Part shown: piece by piece, positions 14,974 to 23,393 of the stretch
How the letters are laid out: every line of letters begins with the position of its first letter
How positions within the stretch are numbered: position 1 is the first letter of the stretch
Source: Natrinema versiforme JCM 10478
GTDB lineage: Archaea; Halobacteriota; Halobacteria; Halobacteriales; Natrialbaceae
Assembly: GCF_000337195.1 (NCBI RefSeq)
Contig: NZ_AOID01000053.1
Location: 49,554 to 113,553, forward strand
Reading direction: 5' to 3'
DNA: 64,000 bases
Program-made: the position numbers and the translations under genes
The notes under the pieces: generated by a model
What the model was told of the DNA's origin: nothing
What the model saw: only the letters and a program-made list of their open reading frames with translations
Databases searched by the model: none

Positions 14974-16593
14974 TCAGCGATCGGCGATCGCACCGACGAA
15001 TCCGGATTCGGTCCCACCGCCGGGAGTCTTCCAGGTCAACTCGATCCCGCGGAGTGCCGTCGGATCGTTCCCTGACTTCGACCACTTCTCGAGGGCCTCG
15101 CTCGCGATCGTCGCAACGTTCTCGAAGCTATCCGACTTCAACCGAGAGAGAACCGTATCGATCCGCATCTGTTGCGGCTCGCCGTTCTCGTCGAACTCGA
15201 GGTCGGCTCCGTTTTTCGCGAGCCACTCTTGGAAGGGCGAGGACTCAGCGACGTGATCGGCCAAGCCCATGATGTGCTGCATCCGATCGGCGTAGCTCTC
15301 GATCGCGTACTCGGCCGATTCAACGAGCGCGCGCAGTTCCTCGCGGTACTTCCGGGCCCGGAACGATACGTCGCCCTGATCTAGATCGAGAACCTCGCCG
15401 AGGTCGTTGATCGCTCGGTAGATCGTCGCCGGATGTTTCCCCAGTTGGTCGGCGAGATCGTCGACGGTCGCACCGCCGTCGGTCGCGACCGTCTCTGTGA
15501 CATTGCGAGCGGTCTCGCCCATATCCCGCAGCGTCGTCATCAACAGGTGATCCGACTTCGCCTCGAGGCGCGGCGTGGGATCTTCGTACAGTTCGACGGG
15601 CCTGTCGCGGGCGACGGCGTCGAAGTGATCGTCCGCGACGTAGACGCCGCTCCCGTCAGGCCCGAGCGGAATATCTTCCCAATGGAGCGCGTTCAACAGC
15701 GTCTCCTCTATTTGCTCGGTGACCTCGTGGCGATCGGCCCATTCCCATGCCTCGCCGTCGTTCATCGACTTGTTGACCAACACCTCCACCTTCGGATGAT
15801 AGGACGGGTGATCTTTCGAGACCGCATCGGGATCTTTCAGCTGGTAGATCTCGAACTTTCGCCCGTAGGTGTGGCCCGGCAGGAGTTCGCTGGCCGACGT
15901 GGGGTTCAGGAACAGCCGATTCTGATGGTTGATCGCCTCCTTGTTGTTGATATGCAGTTCGGCTTTGACTCCCTCGAGGTCGGAGAGATAGTGCGCGACC
16001 TTCTGCAGGACACCAGCCGACGAGAGCTTTTCCGCCCACTTGCGACGAATCCGGACGTACCGCTCGTACGCCCACATCCGACTCGCCGGGTGCGGCTCGT
16101 TCCGAAAGTACTCCGAGTGAATCCGCTCGCCGGCGTGGTCGAAGATCGCCGCGAAGAACTCCGGTAGCAACTCGAGTCCGCGCTCGGGCTCGATGTTACT
16201 CAGATGGAACTCGACGTCGACACCGTCGACCTCGCCGACCTGATTCTCCCACGGGAGTTGCAGTCGCTCACCGCTTTCCCAGTGGCGCATGTCCGGGAAC
16301 CGCGGACCGATGTTGTACGATGCCTTCCGTTCACCGCGCCCACGACCCACGATATCCCACTCGTAGAGCCGCTCGGCGTTGATCCCGTCCGACAGTCGCG
16401 GCGCGAATCCCGACTTGCTGTAGCCCACCTTGAGGTGCCAGGGCTCGCCGTCGATCTCCGTGTCGATCTCGAGGTAGCCCTCGAAGGGCGGCCCGAGCAT
16501 GACCGATGAGAGCGCGTCGTAGGGTCCGCGGCCCCAGTCGGGCCACTTCCAGCGGCCTTCTATCTCGTGCGGTGTCGTCTCGACCTGCGACAT
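14974..16593 (-). CDS. DUF7845 provirus/plasmid protein with HTH
   Basis: 539 residues from ATG 16593 (MSQVETTPHEIEGRWKWPDW). The protein matches the haloarchaeal DUF7845 family found in proviruses and plasmids: an N-terminal beta-rich region, the GERKASYNIGPRFPDM and GHTYGRKFEIYQL segments, and a winged helix-turn-helix (about 375-425, ATVDDLADQLGKHPATIYRA). It is probably a DNA-binding replication or regulatory protein of the element; the biochemical role is not known. Last gene of a four-gene operon; its start overlaps the stop of the DUF488 gene. Confidence 0.75.
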   Translation of the reverse strand: MSQVETTPHEIEGRWKWPDWGRGPYDALSSVMLGPPFEGYLEIDTEIDGEPWHLKVGYSKSGFAPRLSDGINAERLYEWDIVGRGRGERKASYNIGPRFPDMRHWESGERLQLPWENQVGEVDGVDVEFHLSNIEPERGLELLPEFFAAIFDHAGERIHSEYFRNEPHPASRMWAYERYVRIRRKWAEKLSSAGVLQKVAHYLSDLEGVKAELHINNKEAINHQNRLFLNPTSASELLPGHTYGRKFEIYQLKDPDAVSKDHPSYHPKVEVLVNKSMNDGEAWEWADRHEVTEQIEETLLNALHWEDIPLGPDGSGVYVADDHFDAVARDRPVELYEDPTPRLEAKSDHLLMTTLRDMGETARNVTETVATDGGATVDDLADQLGKHPATIYRAINDLGEVLDLDQGDVSFRARKYREELRALVESAEYAIESYADRMQHIMGLADHVAESSPFQEWLAKNGADLEFDENGEPQQMRIDTVLSRLKSDSFENVATIASEALEKWSKSGNDPTALRGIELTWKTPGGGTESGFVGAIADR

Positions 16594-17117
16594 CACGCAC
16601 CACCGGCTTCGGCGAAATCGGCAAGCGTCGCATCCGGATCGTCGTCGGACTCGTCGTTACCGGTATCGATGGGGATCGTCGACGGGTTCGGATGGTGGAC
16701 GACCTCGATGTCTTCGAGTTGAGAGACAACCTCGTTCGCGAGCAACCGTCGGTGGCACCACCGAGCGTCTTTTTCCCAGCAAACGAGCCAGATATCCCGC
16801 TCGCGAGCGCGATCGGCCAGCTCCGAGATCACCGTCTGTGGACCCGGCTGCTCGAGGTACTCGCGGTAGCGGCGTTCGAAGTCAACCGAATTCCACGCGA
16901 TCGCCGCCGGATTCGCCTCGCCGTTCTCGTCGGCAGCTTCCTCGACGGCCTTGTATGCGTTCAACAGTTCTTCCGGCGGTGCGACGGCCAGGATGTTCCG
17001 ATCCGTGATTCGCTCCACGAAATCCTGCGGGTAGCGCACAACGCCGAAGATCGCATCCCCATCGGCAGGTTCGAAACTCGAGTTGAGCCCACCGAAGTAG
17101 GTCGTTCGGACGGTCAC
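16593..17117 (-). CDS. DUF488-family protein
   Basis: 174 residues starting with GTG at 17117, overlapping the nuclease-like gene stop as GTGA. The sequence MTVRTTYFGG and the later DIWLVCWEKDARWCHRRLLA fit DUF488, whose members carry a conserved Cys-x(n)-CHR block. DUF488 proteins are often in mobile or defence contexts, with no proven reaction. A haloarchaeal acidic tail follows. Its place in the operon suggests a role in the element rather than housekeeping. Confidence 0.8.
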   Translation of the reverse strand: MTVRTTYFGGLNSSFEPADGDAIFGVVRYPQDFVERITDRNILAVAPPEELLNAYKAVEEAADENGEANPAAIAWNSVDFERRYREYLEQPGPQTVISELADRARERDIWLVCWEKDARWCHRRLLANEVVSQLEDIEVVHHPNPSTIPIDTGNDESDDDPDATLADFAEAGGA

Positions 17118-17623
17118 TGAGAACCACCGTCCTCAATCTCGGCGGGATCGAACACGCGCGCCCACGTGAACTGAACGTACTCCTCGCTGCGGCCCTCACC
17201 TGCCGAGCGCCACCCCTCGGTAACGACGCTAATGAGGTGGTCGACTTGCGTCGCCGGAACGACCTTCGCGGCGATCAACTCGCGATCGTGGGGTGCACAG
17301 ACGGCGAACAGGTAGACACCCCCGCGCTCAAGCAGCGCCTCATGCTGCACTCGACGCAGTTGAAACCGACCGCGGCGCTGACGTTGCCCGTAGACGACGG
17401 AGACACTCTTAATCTCAACCGCTGTTCCAGACTCGAGGACGACGATCCCGACGAACGGGAACTCGGCGCTCGGCTCAAGGAGATCCTCGGCGATCGCATC
17501 GTAGTGCAGTGACTCTGTATCTGGGACGTACCGAAGCTTATCGACGTGCTCGAGGACAACAGACTCGGACCGATCGCCAGCCTGTCTCGAGGCGGCTAAC
17601 TGAGACTGCTGCGGCTGGCTCAT
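17114..17623 (-). CDS. Nuclease-fold-like protein of the provirus operon
   Basis: 169 residues, ATG 17623 overlapping the previous stop as ATGA. Residues about 45-90 (DLLEPSAEFPFVGIVVLE, then GTAVEIKSVSVVYGQRQR) show a hydrophobic strand followed by ExK, the core of a PD-(D/E)XK nuclease or resolvase-like fold; the rest is alpha/beta. The assignment is inferred from this motif only. It could process element DNA. No homologue of known function was recognised. Confidence 0.55.
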   Translation of the reverse strand: MSQPQQSQLAASRQAGDRSESVVLEHVDKLRYVPDTESLHYDAIAEDLLEPSAEFPFVGIVVLESGTAVEIKSVSVVYGQRQRRGRFQLRRVQHEALLERGGVYLFAVCAPHDRELIAAKVVPATQVDHLISVVTEGWRSAGEGRSEEYVQFTWARVFDPAEIEDGGSQ

Positions 17624-17919
17624 CGCGAACCACCGTCGGTTGCAACCTCGCCAGACCCATCCCGACAGACCGCTTGCACGTGGGACGGGAGATCATCGTA
17701 GCTCTCGTTGAACCGAGTCGGATCGTCGAGCGGATCGGCGATCGCGACGGTTTGGCCTGCGGCGCTGCCGTCGCTCAGTCGGGTATACGTATCACAGTCA
17801 GAGCAGCGGTGTGCGTGGTCGTTCTCGTCGCCGTAGCCGCGCCGGAACTCAGGCGTGACGTGCGCTCCGCACTTGAGGCAGCGCTGTGGATTCTGATTGG
17901 ATCGAACCCAACGCTGCAT
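17620..17919 (-). CDS. DUF7563-like zinc-finger protein
   Basis: 99 residues from ATG 17919 (a TTG three bases upstream is the alternative). Two zinc-ligand pairs, CLKCGAHV and CSDCDTYTRL, flank a YGDENDHAHR segment, matching the small haloarchaeal DUF7563 zinc-finger family common in proviruses and plasmids. It leads the operon and lies 79 bp from the tRNA-Trp 3' end, transcribed away from it. Probable role: DNA- or protein-binding regulator of the element. Confidence 0.7.
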   Translation of the reverse strand: MQRWVRSNQNPQRCLKCGAHVTPEFRRGYGDENDHAHRCSDCDTYTRLSDGSAAGQTVAIADPLDDPTRFNESYDDLPSHVQAVCRDGSGEVATDGGSR

Positions 17920-17974
17920 CAACGGACCCCTCCGTTGAAAGAGAGTTTTCTCCGAGACGTTTCTCTCCGAAGGG

Positions 17975-17989
17975 TTAAGTTAAAATTAA
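17975..17989 (-). terminator. T-rich terminator of tRNA-Trp, overlapping the island operon promoter region
   Basis: TTAATTTTAACTTAA on the minus strand begins 9 nt past the tRNA 3' end. T-runs end transcription in archaea. The same A+T stretch may carry the promoter for the DUF7563-led operon. Confidence 0.5.
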
Positions 17990-17997
17990 GGTGAGAG

Positions 17998-18172
17998 TGG
18001 GGTCGGAGGGATTTGAACCCCCGATCTACTGATATCTCCGGTGCGCCTCGGAACTCCAGAGGGTCATCACACGAGCACTGATCAGGTGCCCGATCAGTAT
18101 ATCAGTCTGGAGTGTCGTCCCGGGCGCGTTGCCTCTGGAGTCAGCCGCCATGCCTGGCTTGGCCACGACCCC
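17998..18172 (-). tRNA. tRNA-Trp (CCA anticodon) with intron
   Basis: The 5' acceptor GGGGTCG (18166-18172) pairs with CGACCCC, D-arm GCCA/TGGC, anticodon stem GCTGA/TCAGT with loop CTCCAG, T-arm GGGGG-TTCAAAT-CCCTC, discriminator A at 17998; CCA is not encoded. About 101 nt interrupt the gene after position 37 of the tRNA, where the haloarchaeal tRNA-Trp intron is known to lie. The only tRNA in the window. Its 3' end is the boundary of the accessory island, a usual integration site. Confidence 0.95.
18034..18134 (-). ncRNA. tRNA-Trp intron with embedded box C/D guide
   Basis: The intron carries box C-like GTGATGA and several CTGA box-D-like sites, and CCCTCTGGAGT is complementary to the ACTCCAGAGG around the anticodon. 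In Haloferax volcanii the equivalent intron is a C/D RNA guiding 2'-O-methylation of C34 and U39 of tRNA-Trp. Boundaries are accurate to a few bases only. Confidence 0.75.
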
Positions 18173-18195
18173 TCGAGTCTTCGTTGGTCGATCCA

Positions 18196-18203
18196 CCCTA
18201 AAG
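18196..18203 (-). promoter_or_regulatory. TATA-like box of tRNA-Trp
   Basis: CTTTAGGG on the minus strand centred about 28 nt upstream of the tRNA 5' end. Confidence 0.5.
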
Positions 18204-18224
18204 TGGTTTCGATTCAGAATCGCC

Positions 18225-19127
18225 CTACAGCCACGGGGCCCGCCCCGCCGTATCCGTCCCGTCGTCGCCCGGATACGCGTCCGGCTCGTCCTCGCTGTCG
18301 GCGGCCATCGGCTCACTCGAGTCGCCGTGCTCCCCGCCATCGGCCAGCGCGCCCATTTGGGCGGCCGCGTCGTCCGGATCGGGACTCGAGTCGTCGTCGC
18401 CGCCGAGCGGGAGGTCGACGGCGAACAGACCGGCGACGAGCAGCGCGGCCAGCGGGGCCTGTCCGAAGGCCATCCCGAGCAGGGACAGCGGGAGCAGTCC
18501 GAGCGCGACCGCGCTGCCGAAGCGGAACCGGTCGATGTCCATATACTCCCGCAGGTACGGTCCGGTGAGCGCGATCGCGAGCGCGAAGGCAACCCCGACG
18601 GCGGCGGCCAGCGTCGCGTGGGCGACGAGGGCCGGATCGGTCATCAGGTCGAAGCTCGCCCCGGCGGGATTGAGGCTCGCGACCAGTCCCAGCCCGATGA
18701 CGACGACGGGGTTCGGGAGGTAGTCGCCGATCGTCGCGCTGGCGGTCTTGGCCGCGATGGCGGCGATGACCAGCGCCGCGAACCGCTCGAAGATGACGAT
18801 GTCGAGGACGCTCTCGATCGCCGGCGCGAGCGCGGCTTGGACCGCCGCGAGCAGTATCAGCGGGATCCCGACGAGTAAGACGACGGTCGCCTGCTCTCGG
18901 GGCGTGCCGTCCATCTCCGCCAGAATCACGGCGACGGTCGCGCTGCCGCCGAAGATCAGCAGGCCGACCTGGATCGCGCCCAGCGGCTTATCGAGCGCGC
19001 CGGCCAAGATCAACGCGGGGAAGACGCCGTCGACTAACGGCAGCATCATCACCAGCGCCAGCAGTCTGGCGTCACCCCCGACGATGCGCTCCATCTGGAG
19101 CGCGACCGGATGTTGTGACGTACTCAT
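18225..19127 (-). CDS. DUF5794 membrane protein
   Basis: 300 residues. The opening MSTSQHPVALQMERIVGGDA and the segment GGSATVAVILAEMDGTPREQ are typical of the haloarchaeal DUF5794 family. About seven or eight membrane helices occupy residues 22-245, followed by an acidic, disordered tail of about 55 residues. Conserved and widely present among haloarchaea, so part of the chromosomal backbone beyond the island. Molecular function is not known. Confidence 0.85.
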   Translation of the reverse strand: MSTSQHPVALQMERIVGGDARLLALVMMLPLVDGVFPALILAGALDKPLGAIQVGLLIFGGSATVAVILAEMDGTPREQATVVLLVGIPLILLAAVQAALAPAIESVLDIVIFERFAALVIAAIAAKTASATIGDYLPNPVVVIGLGLVASLNPAGASFDLMTDPALVAHATLAAAVGVAFALAIALTGPYLREYMDIDRFRFGSAVALGLLPLSLLGMAFGQAPLAALLVAGLFAVDLPLGGDDDSSPDPDDAAAQMGALADGGEHGDSSEPMAADSEDEPDAYPGDDGTDTAGRAPWL

Positions 19128-19834
19128 CGGTCAGGGCCGATGGCCGTGACCCGAGGCCTGTGGGCGATATGACGGGCGGTCCCGTACCAACCGGTCTGCA
19201 CACCGGTCGATCGCATCGAATTTCGGGCCTCGCGCTGTGAGTTTTGGTGTAAAATTCCCGAACTGGGCAGCGACGGAGTCGAAACTCGTCCGGCCAGCGG
19301 TTCGGGCGACGGCTGCACTCACAGCGTACATACCCGAAGGGACGAGAGGACGGTCAATAAACGTTGTGTGAGACGCGATTTCACGACCCGTCACCGTTTC
19401 GCCAGTAGCGGGCAGATCTGTACTGGAATGCACAGATCCGGAAGCGATGTGTGCAGCCGTCGTGGCGTTTCCCTCGAGTATCGGCGATCGACCGCGCTCT
19501 CACAGACGGAAACGAAAGGAGACAGCGCGGGGCCGATACCGAAACTCGAGGCCGAACGAGACGGAGGCCGACGGCCGGCTACGGGGCCCAACTCGAGTCC
19601 AGTTCGTGCTGAACCCGGGGCCGCACCCGAATCGGACTACGGCTAACGGGGTGCCACCGAGACTATAGTCGCTCTTGGAAGTCACTGCACACCCGATCGC
19701 AGGATAGCGTTGCGATCGGTGTGTAAATCGTTGCAAGAGCGACTGGAGGCGAATCGGCCGTTGCCGGCCCCGCGAACCGTTCACAACCGCTCTCATCTCG
19801 CAACGTTTTTTGCCCGGGGGTCCGGACGGTTTAC
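19128..19834. other. Long intergenic region upstream of guaB
   Basis: No gene accepted. It holds the conserved hairpin element at 19667-19744 and, just before guaB, a T-run at 19803-19809 that may serve as its promoter. A 100-residue minus-strand frame at 19131-19433 is not acidic and was rejected. Confidence 0.5.
19667..19744. repeat. Conserved intergenic hairpin element, copy 1
   Basis: Outer perfect stem AGTCGCTCTTG (19667-19677) / CAAGAGCGACT (19734-19744). Inner stem CACACCCGATCGCA / TGCGATCGGTGTG with one bulged C. The reverse complement of the core is nearly identical to the element at 61149-61232, while the outer arms differ in sequence but remain complementary. Nature unknown: structured RNA, palindromic repeat family, or non-autonomous mobile element. 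Confidence 0.85.
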
Positions 19835-21337
19835 ATGGCGAACGACGTTCCCGAGCACGAGCCCTATTCTTCGAAACTGCAGGTACCGGAAGCGCTAACG
19901 TTCGACGACGTCCTTCTCCGCCCGAAGGAGAGCCGCGTCGAACCCGACGATGCGGACCTCACGTCCCACGTCTCGAAAAACGTCGAGGTCTCGGTGCCGA
20001 TCCTCTCGGCGGCGATGGACACCGTCACCGAGAGCGATATGGCGATCGCGATGGCCCGCCACGGCGGCCTCGGCGTGCTCCACCGCAACATGAACATCGA
20101 CGAGATGGTCGAGGAGATCGGCCGCGTCAAAAGCGCCGACGAACTCATCATCCCCCTCGATTCGGTCGTCACCGCCGACCCGGAAATGTCCGTCCGCGAG
20201 GTCGACGAACGGATGGCCCGCCGCGGCGTCGGCGGCGCGCCCGTCGTCAACACCAACGGCGAGGTCCTCGGGATCATCTCGAGTACGGATATCCGGCCCC
20301 ACCTCGAGGTCAACGAGGACGACCCGGTCACCGAGGCGATGACCGACGAGGTCATCACGGCCCACGAGGACATCGACGCCCGCGAGGCGTTCGAGCTGAT
20401 GTACGAGCACAAGATCGAGCGCGTCCCGGTCGTCGACGACGAGAACCTGCTCGTCGGCCTCGTCACCATGCAGGGCATTCTCCAGCGCCGCGAGTACGGT
20501 GAGGCGGTCCGCGACGAGGACGGCCGGCTACGCTGTGGCGTCGCCGTCAGTCCCTTCGAGCAGGACCGCGCCGAAGCCGCCGACGAGGCCGGCGCTGACG
20601 TCCTCTTCATCGACACCGCGCACGCGCACAACCTGAACGTCATCGACGGCGCTCGCGAGATCAAGGAGTCCGTCGACGCCGACGTCGTCGTAGGTAACAT
20701 CGGCACGCGAGAAGCCGCCGAGGACCTCGTCGAGTTCGCGGACGGGCTCAAAGTCGGCATCGGGCCGGGATCGATCTGTACCACGCGCATCGTCTCCGGC
20801 TCCGGCATGCCCCAGATCACGGCCGTCGCGCAGGTCGCCGACGTAGCCGCCGAACACGACGTGCCGGTGATCGCCGACGGCGGCATCCGGTACTCCGGCG
20901 ACGCGATCAAGGCCGTCGCCGCCGGTGCGGACGCGGTCATGCTCGGCTCCTACTTCGCCGGCACCGACGAAGCGCCGGGCCGGGTCGTCACGATGAACGG
21001 CAAGAAGTACAAGCAGTACCGCGGCATGGGCTCGGTCGGCGCGATGAAATCCGGCGACAGCGACCGATACCTCAAGGACGAACCCGACGAGGAAGACGAG
21101 TACGTCCCCGAGGGCGTCGAAGCCGCGACGCCGTACAAGGGCACGCTGAAGTCCGAACTCCACCAGCTCGCGGGCGGCATGCAATCGGGCATGGGCTACG
21201 TCGGCGCGGAGACGATTCCCGGGTTCAAAGAGCGCAGCGAGTTCGTTCGCGTCTCCTCGGCCGGACAGGCAGAGAGCCACGCCCACGACGTCGTCATTAC
21301 CGACGAAGCGCCGAACTACTCGCCGGACAGCGAGTAA
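19835..21337 (+). CDS. guaB: Inosine-5'-monophosphate dehydrogenase
   Basis: 500 residues, the usual IMPDH length. It oxidises IMP to XMP with NAD, the committed step to GMP. Visible features are the N-terminal barrel half with LTFDDVLLRPKES, two CBS domains (about 100-215; VDERMARRGVGGAPVVN, MYEHKIERVPVVDDEN), the catalytic loop GPGSICTTRIVSG with Cys near 315, the GGIRYSGDA phosphate site and the MGSVGAM flap. The start ATG 19835 follows a T-run about 28 nt upstream. The gene is monocistronic and convergent with the cytidylate kinase gene, 4 bp away. Confidence 0.98.
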   Translation: MANDVPEHEPYSSKLQVPEALTFDDVLLRPKESRVEPDDADLTSHVSKNVEVSVPILSAAMDTVTESDMAIAMARHGGLGVLHRNMNIDEMVEEIGRVKSADELIIPLDSVVTADPEMSVREVDERMARRGVGGAPVVNTNGEVLGIISSTDIRPHLEVNEDDPVTEAMTDEVITAHEDIDAREAFELMYEHKIERVPVVDDENLLVGLVTMQGILQRREYGEAVRDEDGRLRCGVAVSPFEQDRAEAADEAGADVLFIDTAHAHNLNVIDGAREIKESVDADVVVGNIGTREAAEDLVEFADGLKVGIGPGSICTTRIVSGSGMPQITAVAQVADVAAEHDVPVIADGGIRYSGDAIKAVAAGADAVMLGSYFAGTDEAPGRVVTMNGKKYKQYRGMGSVGAMKSGDSDRYLKDEPDEEDEYVPEGVEAATPYKGTLKSELHQLAGGMQSGMGYVGAETIPGFKERSEFVRVSSAGQAESHAHDVVITDEAPNYSPDSE

Positions 21338-21341
21338 TCAG

Positions 21342-21953
21342 TTACGGGTCCATCGGCGGCGTTCGGAACGCCCCCTCGTCGATCTCGGGGTCGTACTCCT
21401 CGATTGCGGACCGGACGATGGTGAACACGGCGTGCTTGCTCCAGCGGGCCGTATTGATGTGGAGATCGTAGAACTCCCGATCGTCGATATCGATCTCGTA
21501 GTAGGACTCGTAGCGACCCGCCTCGCTGACCTCGCGGACCCGCATCTCGGCCTCGGTTTCGATGCGGTCGTCGATCCGCTCGAGGCGGACGTCTTCCGGC
21601 GCGTCGAGCCAGAGCCGCAGGTCCGCACGATCGCCGGCGATCCAGCCCGCCAACCGCGACTCGAGGATGAAGGGTTTGTTCGACATGCCCCACTTCTCGG
21701 CGATCTGCTGGAGCCGCTGATCTAACGCGCGGTCGATCTCGTCGGATTCGTCGGCCTTGGCGATGAGCTGGTTGAGGCTCATATCGCGATCCTCGGCGAG
21801 TTCGCGAAAGACCTCGCCGCCCGAGACGTAGGGACAGCCGATCGCGTCGGCGAGCTGTTCACACAGCGTCGTCGCCCCACAGCCGGGCGGGCCGGAGACG
21901 GTGATGAAAAGCGACGTGTCGATCTCGACGGTCGAACTGTCTTGGATAGCCAT
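21342..21953 (-). CDS. cmk: Archaeal cytidylate kinase-like P-loop kinase
   Basis: 203 residues from ATG 21953. P-loop GPPGCGATTLCEQLADAI, then SGGEVFRELAEDRDMSLNQL and the ESRLAGWIAGDRADLRLWLD core match archaeal (d)CMP kinases of the AAA_33/Cmk type, which convert CMP and dCMP to diphosphates. A related reading is a general nucleotide or adenylate kinase, as the group is diverse. The extra ten residues of the longer frame are non-conserved. Convergent with guaB, which also serves nucleotide synthesis. Confidence 0.75.
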   Translation of the reverse strand: MAIQDSSTVEIDTSLFITVSGPPGCGATTLCEQLADAIGCPYVSGGEVFRELAEDRDMSLNQLIAKADESDEIDRALDQRLQQIAEKWGMSNKPFILESRLAGWIAGDRADLRLWLDAPEDVRLERIDDRIETEAEMRVREVSEAGRYESYYEIDIDDREFYDLHINTARWSKHAVFTIVRSAIEEYDPEIDEGAFRTPPMDP

Positions 21954-22081
21954 ACGTCGACACTCTCGGCCCTGGGTGAACAATTTTCCCTTACTCGGTG
22001 AGCGCCGACACCGGTCGGGCCGGTACTACGTAGGGTGGCGAGACCGGCCGAGACCGGCACCCGACGCCGCGCATAGTCGCA

Positions 22082-22612
22082 TTACGACGGGACGAACGTG
22101 TGTCCGCACTCGGTACAGGTCAGCCGGAAGTTCCCCTCGTCGGTGAGTTCGAGGCCGTGGCCGGTTTCTTCCTCGCAGTCTCGACAGTAGACCAGCGACT
22201 CGAGTTGCTCCCAGTCGTGTTTCGATTTGGGCGCGCCGAAGGCGAAGCCGACGACCCGCTCGTCGGTGTCGTTGTACCCGGTCTGGAAGTCGCCGGGTTC
22301 GAACCGGATCACCTCGCCGGACTCGACGGTGACTTCCCTCACCTCCTCGCTCGTGGTTTCACCGCTCGCGTCGTCCGCGTCGGGTTGTGACGTGCGCGTC
22401 TCGAATGTCGCGGTTCCCTCCTGGATATAGAAGACCTCCTCCTGATCGTAATGGGTGTGCATCCCGCCGGAAAACGACTCGTCGGGCTCGAGTTCGAAGT
22501 AGTTCATCGCGAAGTCAGAAAAGCCGAGGGCGTCCGAGATCGGCCGCCTGACGGAGTGGACGTTCATGGGGTTGACTTCGATATCGACGTCGTTGATTGC
22601 GACTTTCTCCAT
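22082..22612 (-). CDS. Cupin protein with C-terminal zinc ribbon
   Basis: 176 residues from ATG 22612 (MEKVAINDVDIEVNPMNVHS). A cupin barrel (about 35-140) has metal-ligand spacing GGMHTHYDQEEVFYIQEGTA, then EVIRFEPGDFQ. The C-terminus has CRDCEEETGHG and CTECGHTFVP, a zinc ribbon. Cupin plus zinc ribbon is a common haloarchaeal combination. It could be a metal-dependent sugar or small-molecule enzyme or a sensor; nothing in the sequence decides. Confidence 0.85.
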   Translation of the reverse strand: MEKVAINDVDIEVNPMNVHSVRRPISDALGFSDFAMNYFELEPDESFSGGMHTHYDQEEVFYIQEGTATFETRTSQPDADDASGETTSEEVREVTVESGEVIRFEPGDFQTGYNDTDERVVGFAFGAPKSKHDWEQLESLVYCRDCEEETGHGLELTDEGNFRLTCTECGHTFVPS

Positions 22613-22732
22613 GCCACGCGGTATCACTCCACCGGCAAAAATCCCGTGGGAGCGGACCGCAGACGAATATGATCGGTGGGGCCGCCGCCCCGAAGAGTAA
22701 CGCCTACGGTCGTCGGTCCCCGAGGGTCACAC

Positions 22733-23281
22733 GTGAACCGTCGTACGGTACTTCGAACCGCCGGAGTGACCGCAGTCGCGGGACTCGCAGGCTGTGTCGA
22801 GAACTTACAAGAGCACTATCAGGGCAGCTTTCAAGGGCTGGTTCCCATCGAGGTCCACAGCGAGTCGGACCGCCACTACGACCTCACGCTCGAGGCCTAC
22901 GAGACCGGGACGAACCGCCAGACCTACGACGAGAGCTACACGGTCACGGCAAACGAGTCGGCGTCGCTGCCCCATCTCGACGCGACCGAGCAACTCCTCC
23001 GCGTGACCAGATACGCACGGGAAGACGACGACGCGACGTTCGAGGAAGTCACGATCACCTCGAGTACGAAAGCCGTCACCGTTCGACTCACCGACGAGGA
23101 ACTGATTTTAGACATCGATCGGGGAGAGGGAGCGGACGAAGCGAGTCCGGCCGGCGAGCCCGGAGCGGGCAATCCGGAGACGAACGAGTCCGAACCAATC
23201 GATGACGAGCCGAGCGACGGCGATCCGAACGAGACGACGGACGAGACAGCAAACGAACCGTCGAACGAGTCGGCGGAGTAG
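22733..23281 (+). CDS. Tat-exported lipoprotein
   Basis: 182 residues from GTG 22733. The N-terminus VNRRTVLRTAGVTAVAGLAG then Cys combines a twin-arginine RRTVLR signal with a lipobox, so the protein is probably folded before export and lipid-anchored on the outer face of the membrane. A small beta-rich domain follows (about 35-115), then an acidic Asn/Glu/Thr-rich tail. The upstream in-frame ATG at 22676 adds a proline-rich extension and was rejected. Function unknown. Confidence 0.8.
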   Translation: MNRRTVLRTAGVTAVAGLAGCVENLQEHYQGSFQGLVPIEVHSESDRHYDLTLEAYETGTNRQTYDESYTVTANESASLPHLDATEQLLRVTRYAREDDDATFEEVTITSSTKAVTVRLTDEELILDIDRGEGADEASPAGEPGAGNPETNESEPIDDEPSDGDPNETTDETANEPSNESAE

Positions 23282-23393
23282 CGCATCGACAGCGTCAGCG
23301 TCCCGCCCCGCAACGTAGATTTTTGAGGCCGCGTTCGATTCCCTCGAAACCACCGGCGACGGCAGTTCCGTACGCTCACCCGATCGCCGCCAC

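Noticed and set aside
19131..19433. 100-residue minus-strand frame upstream of guaB
   Set aside because: Not acidic, no motif, in a region of apparently non-coding composition; kept as intergenic.
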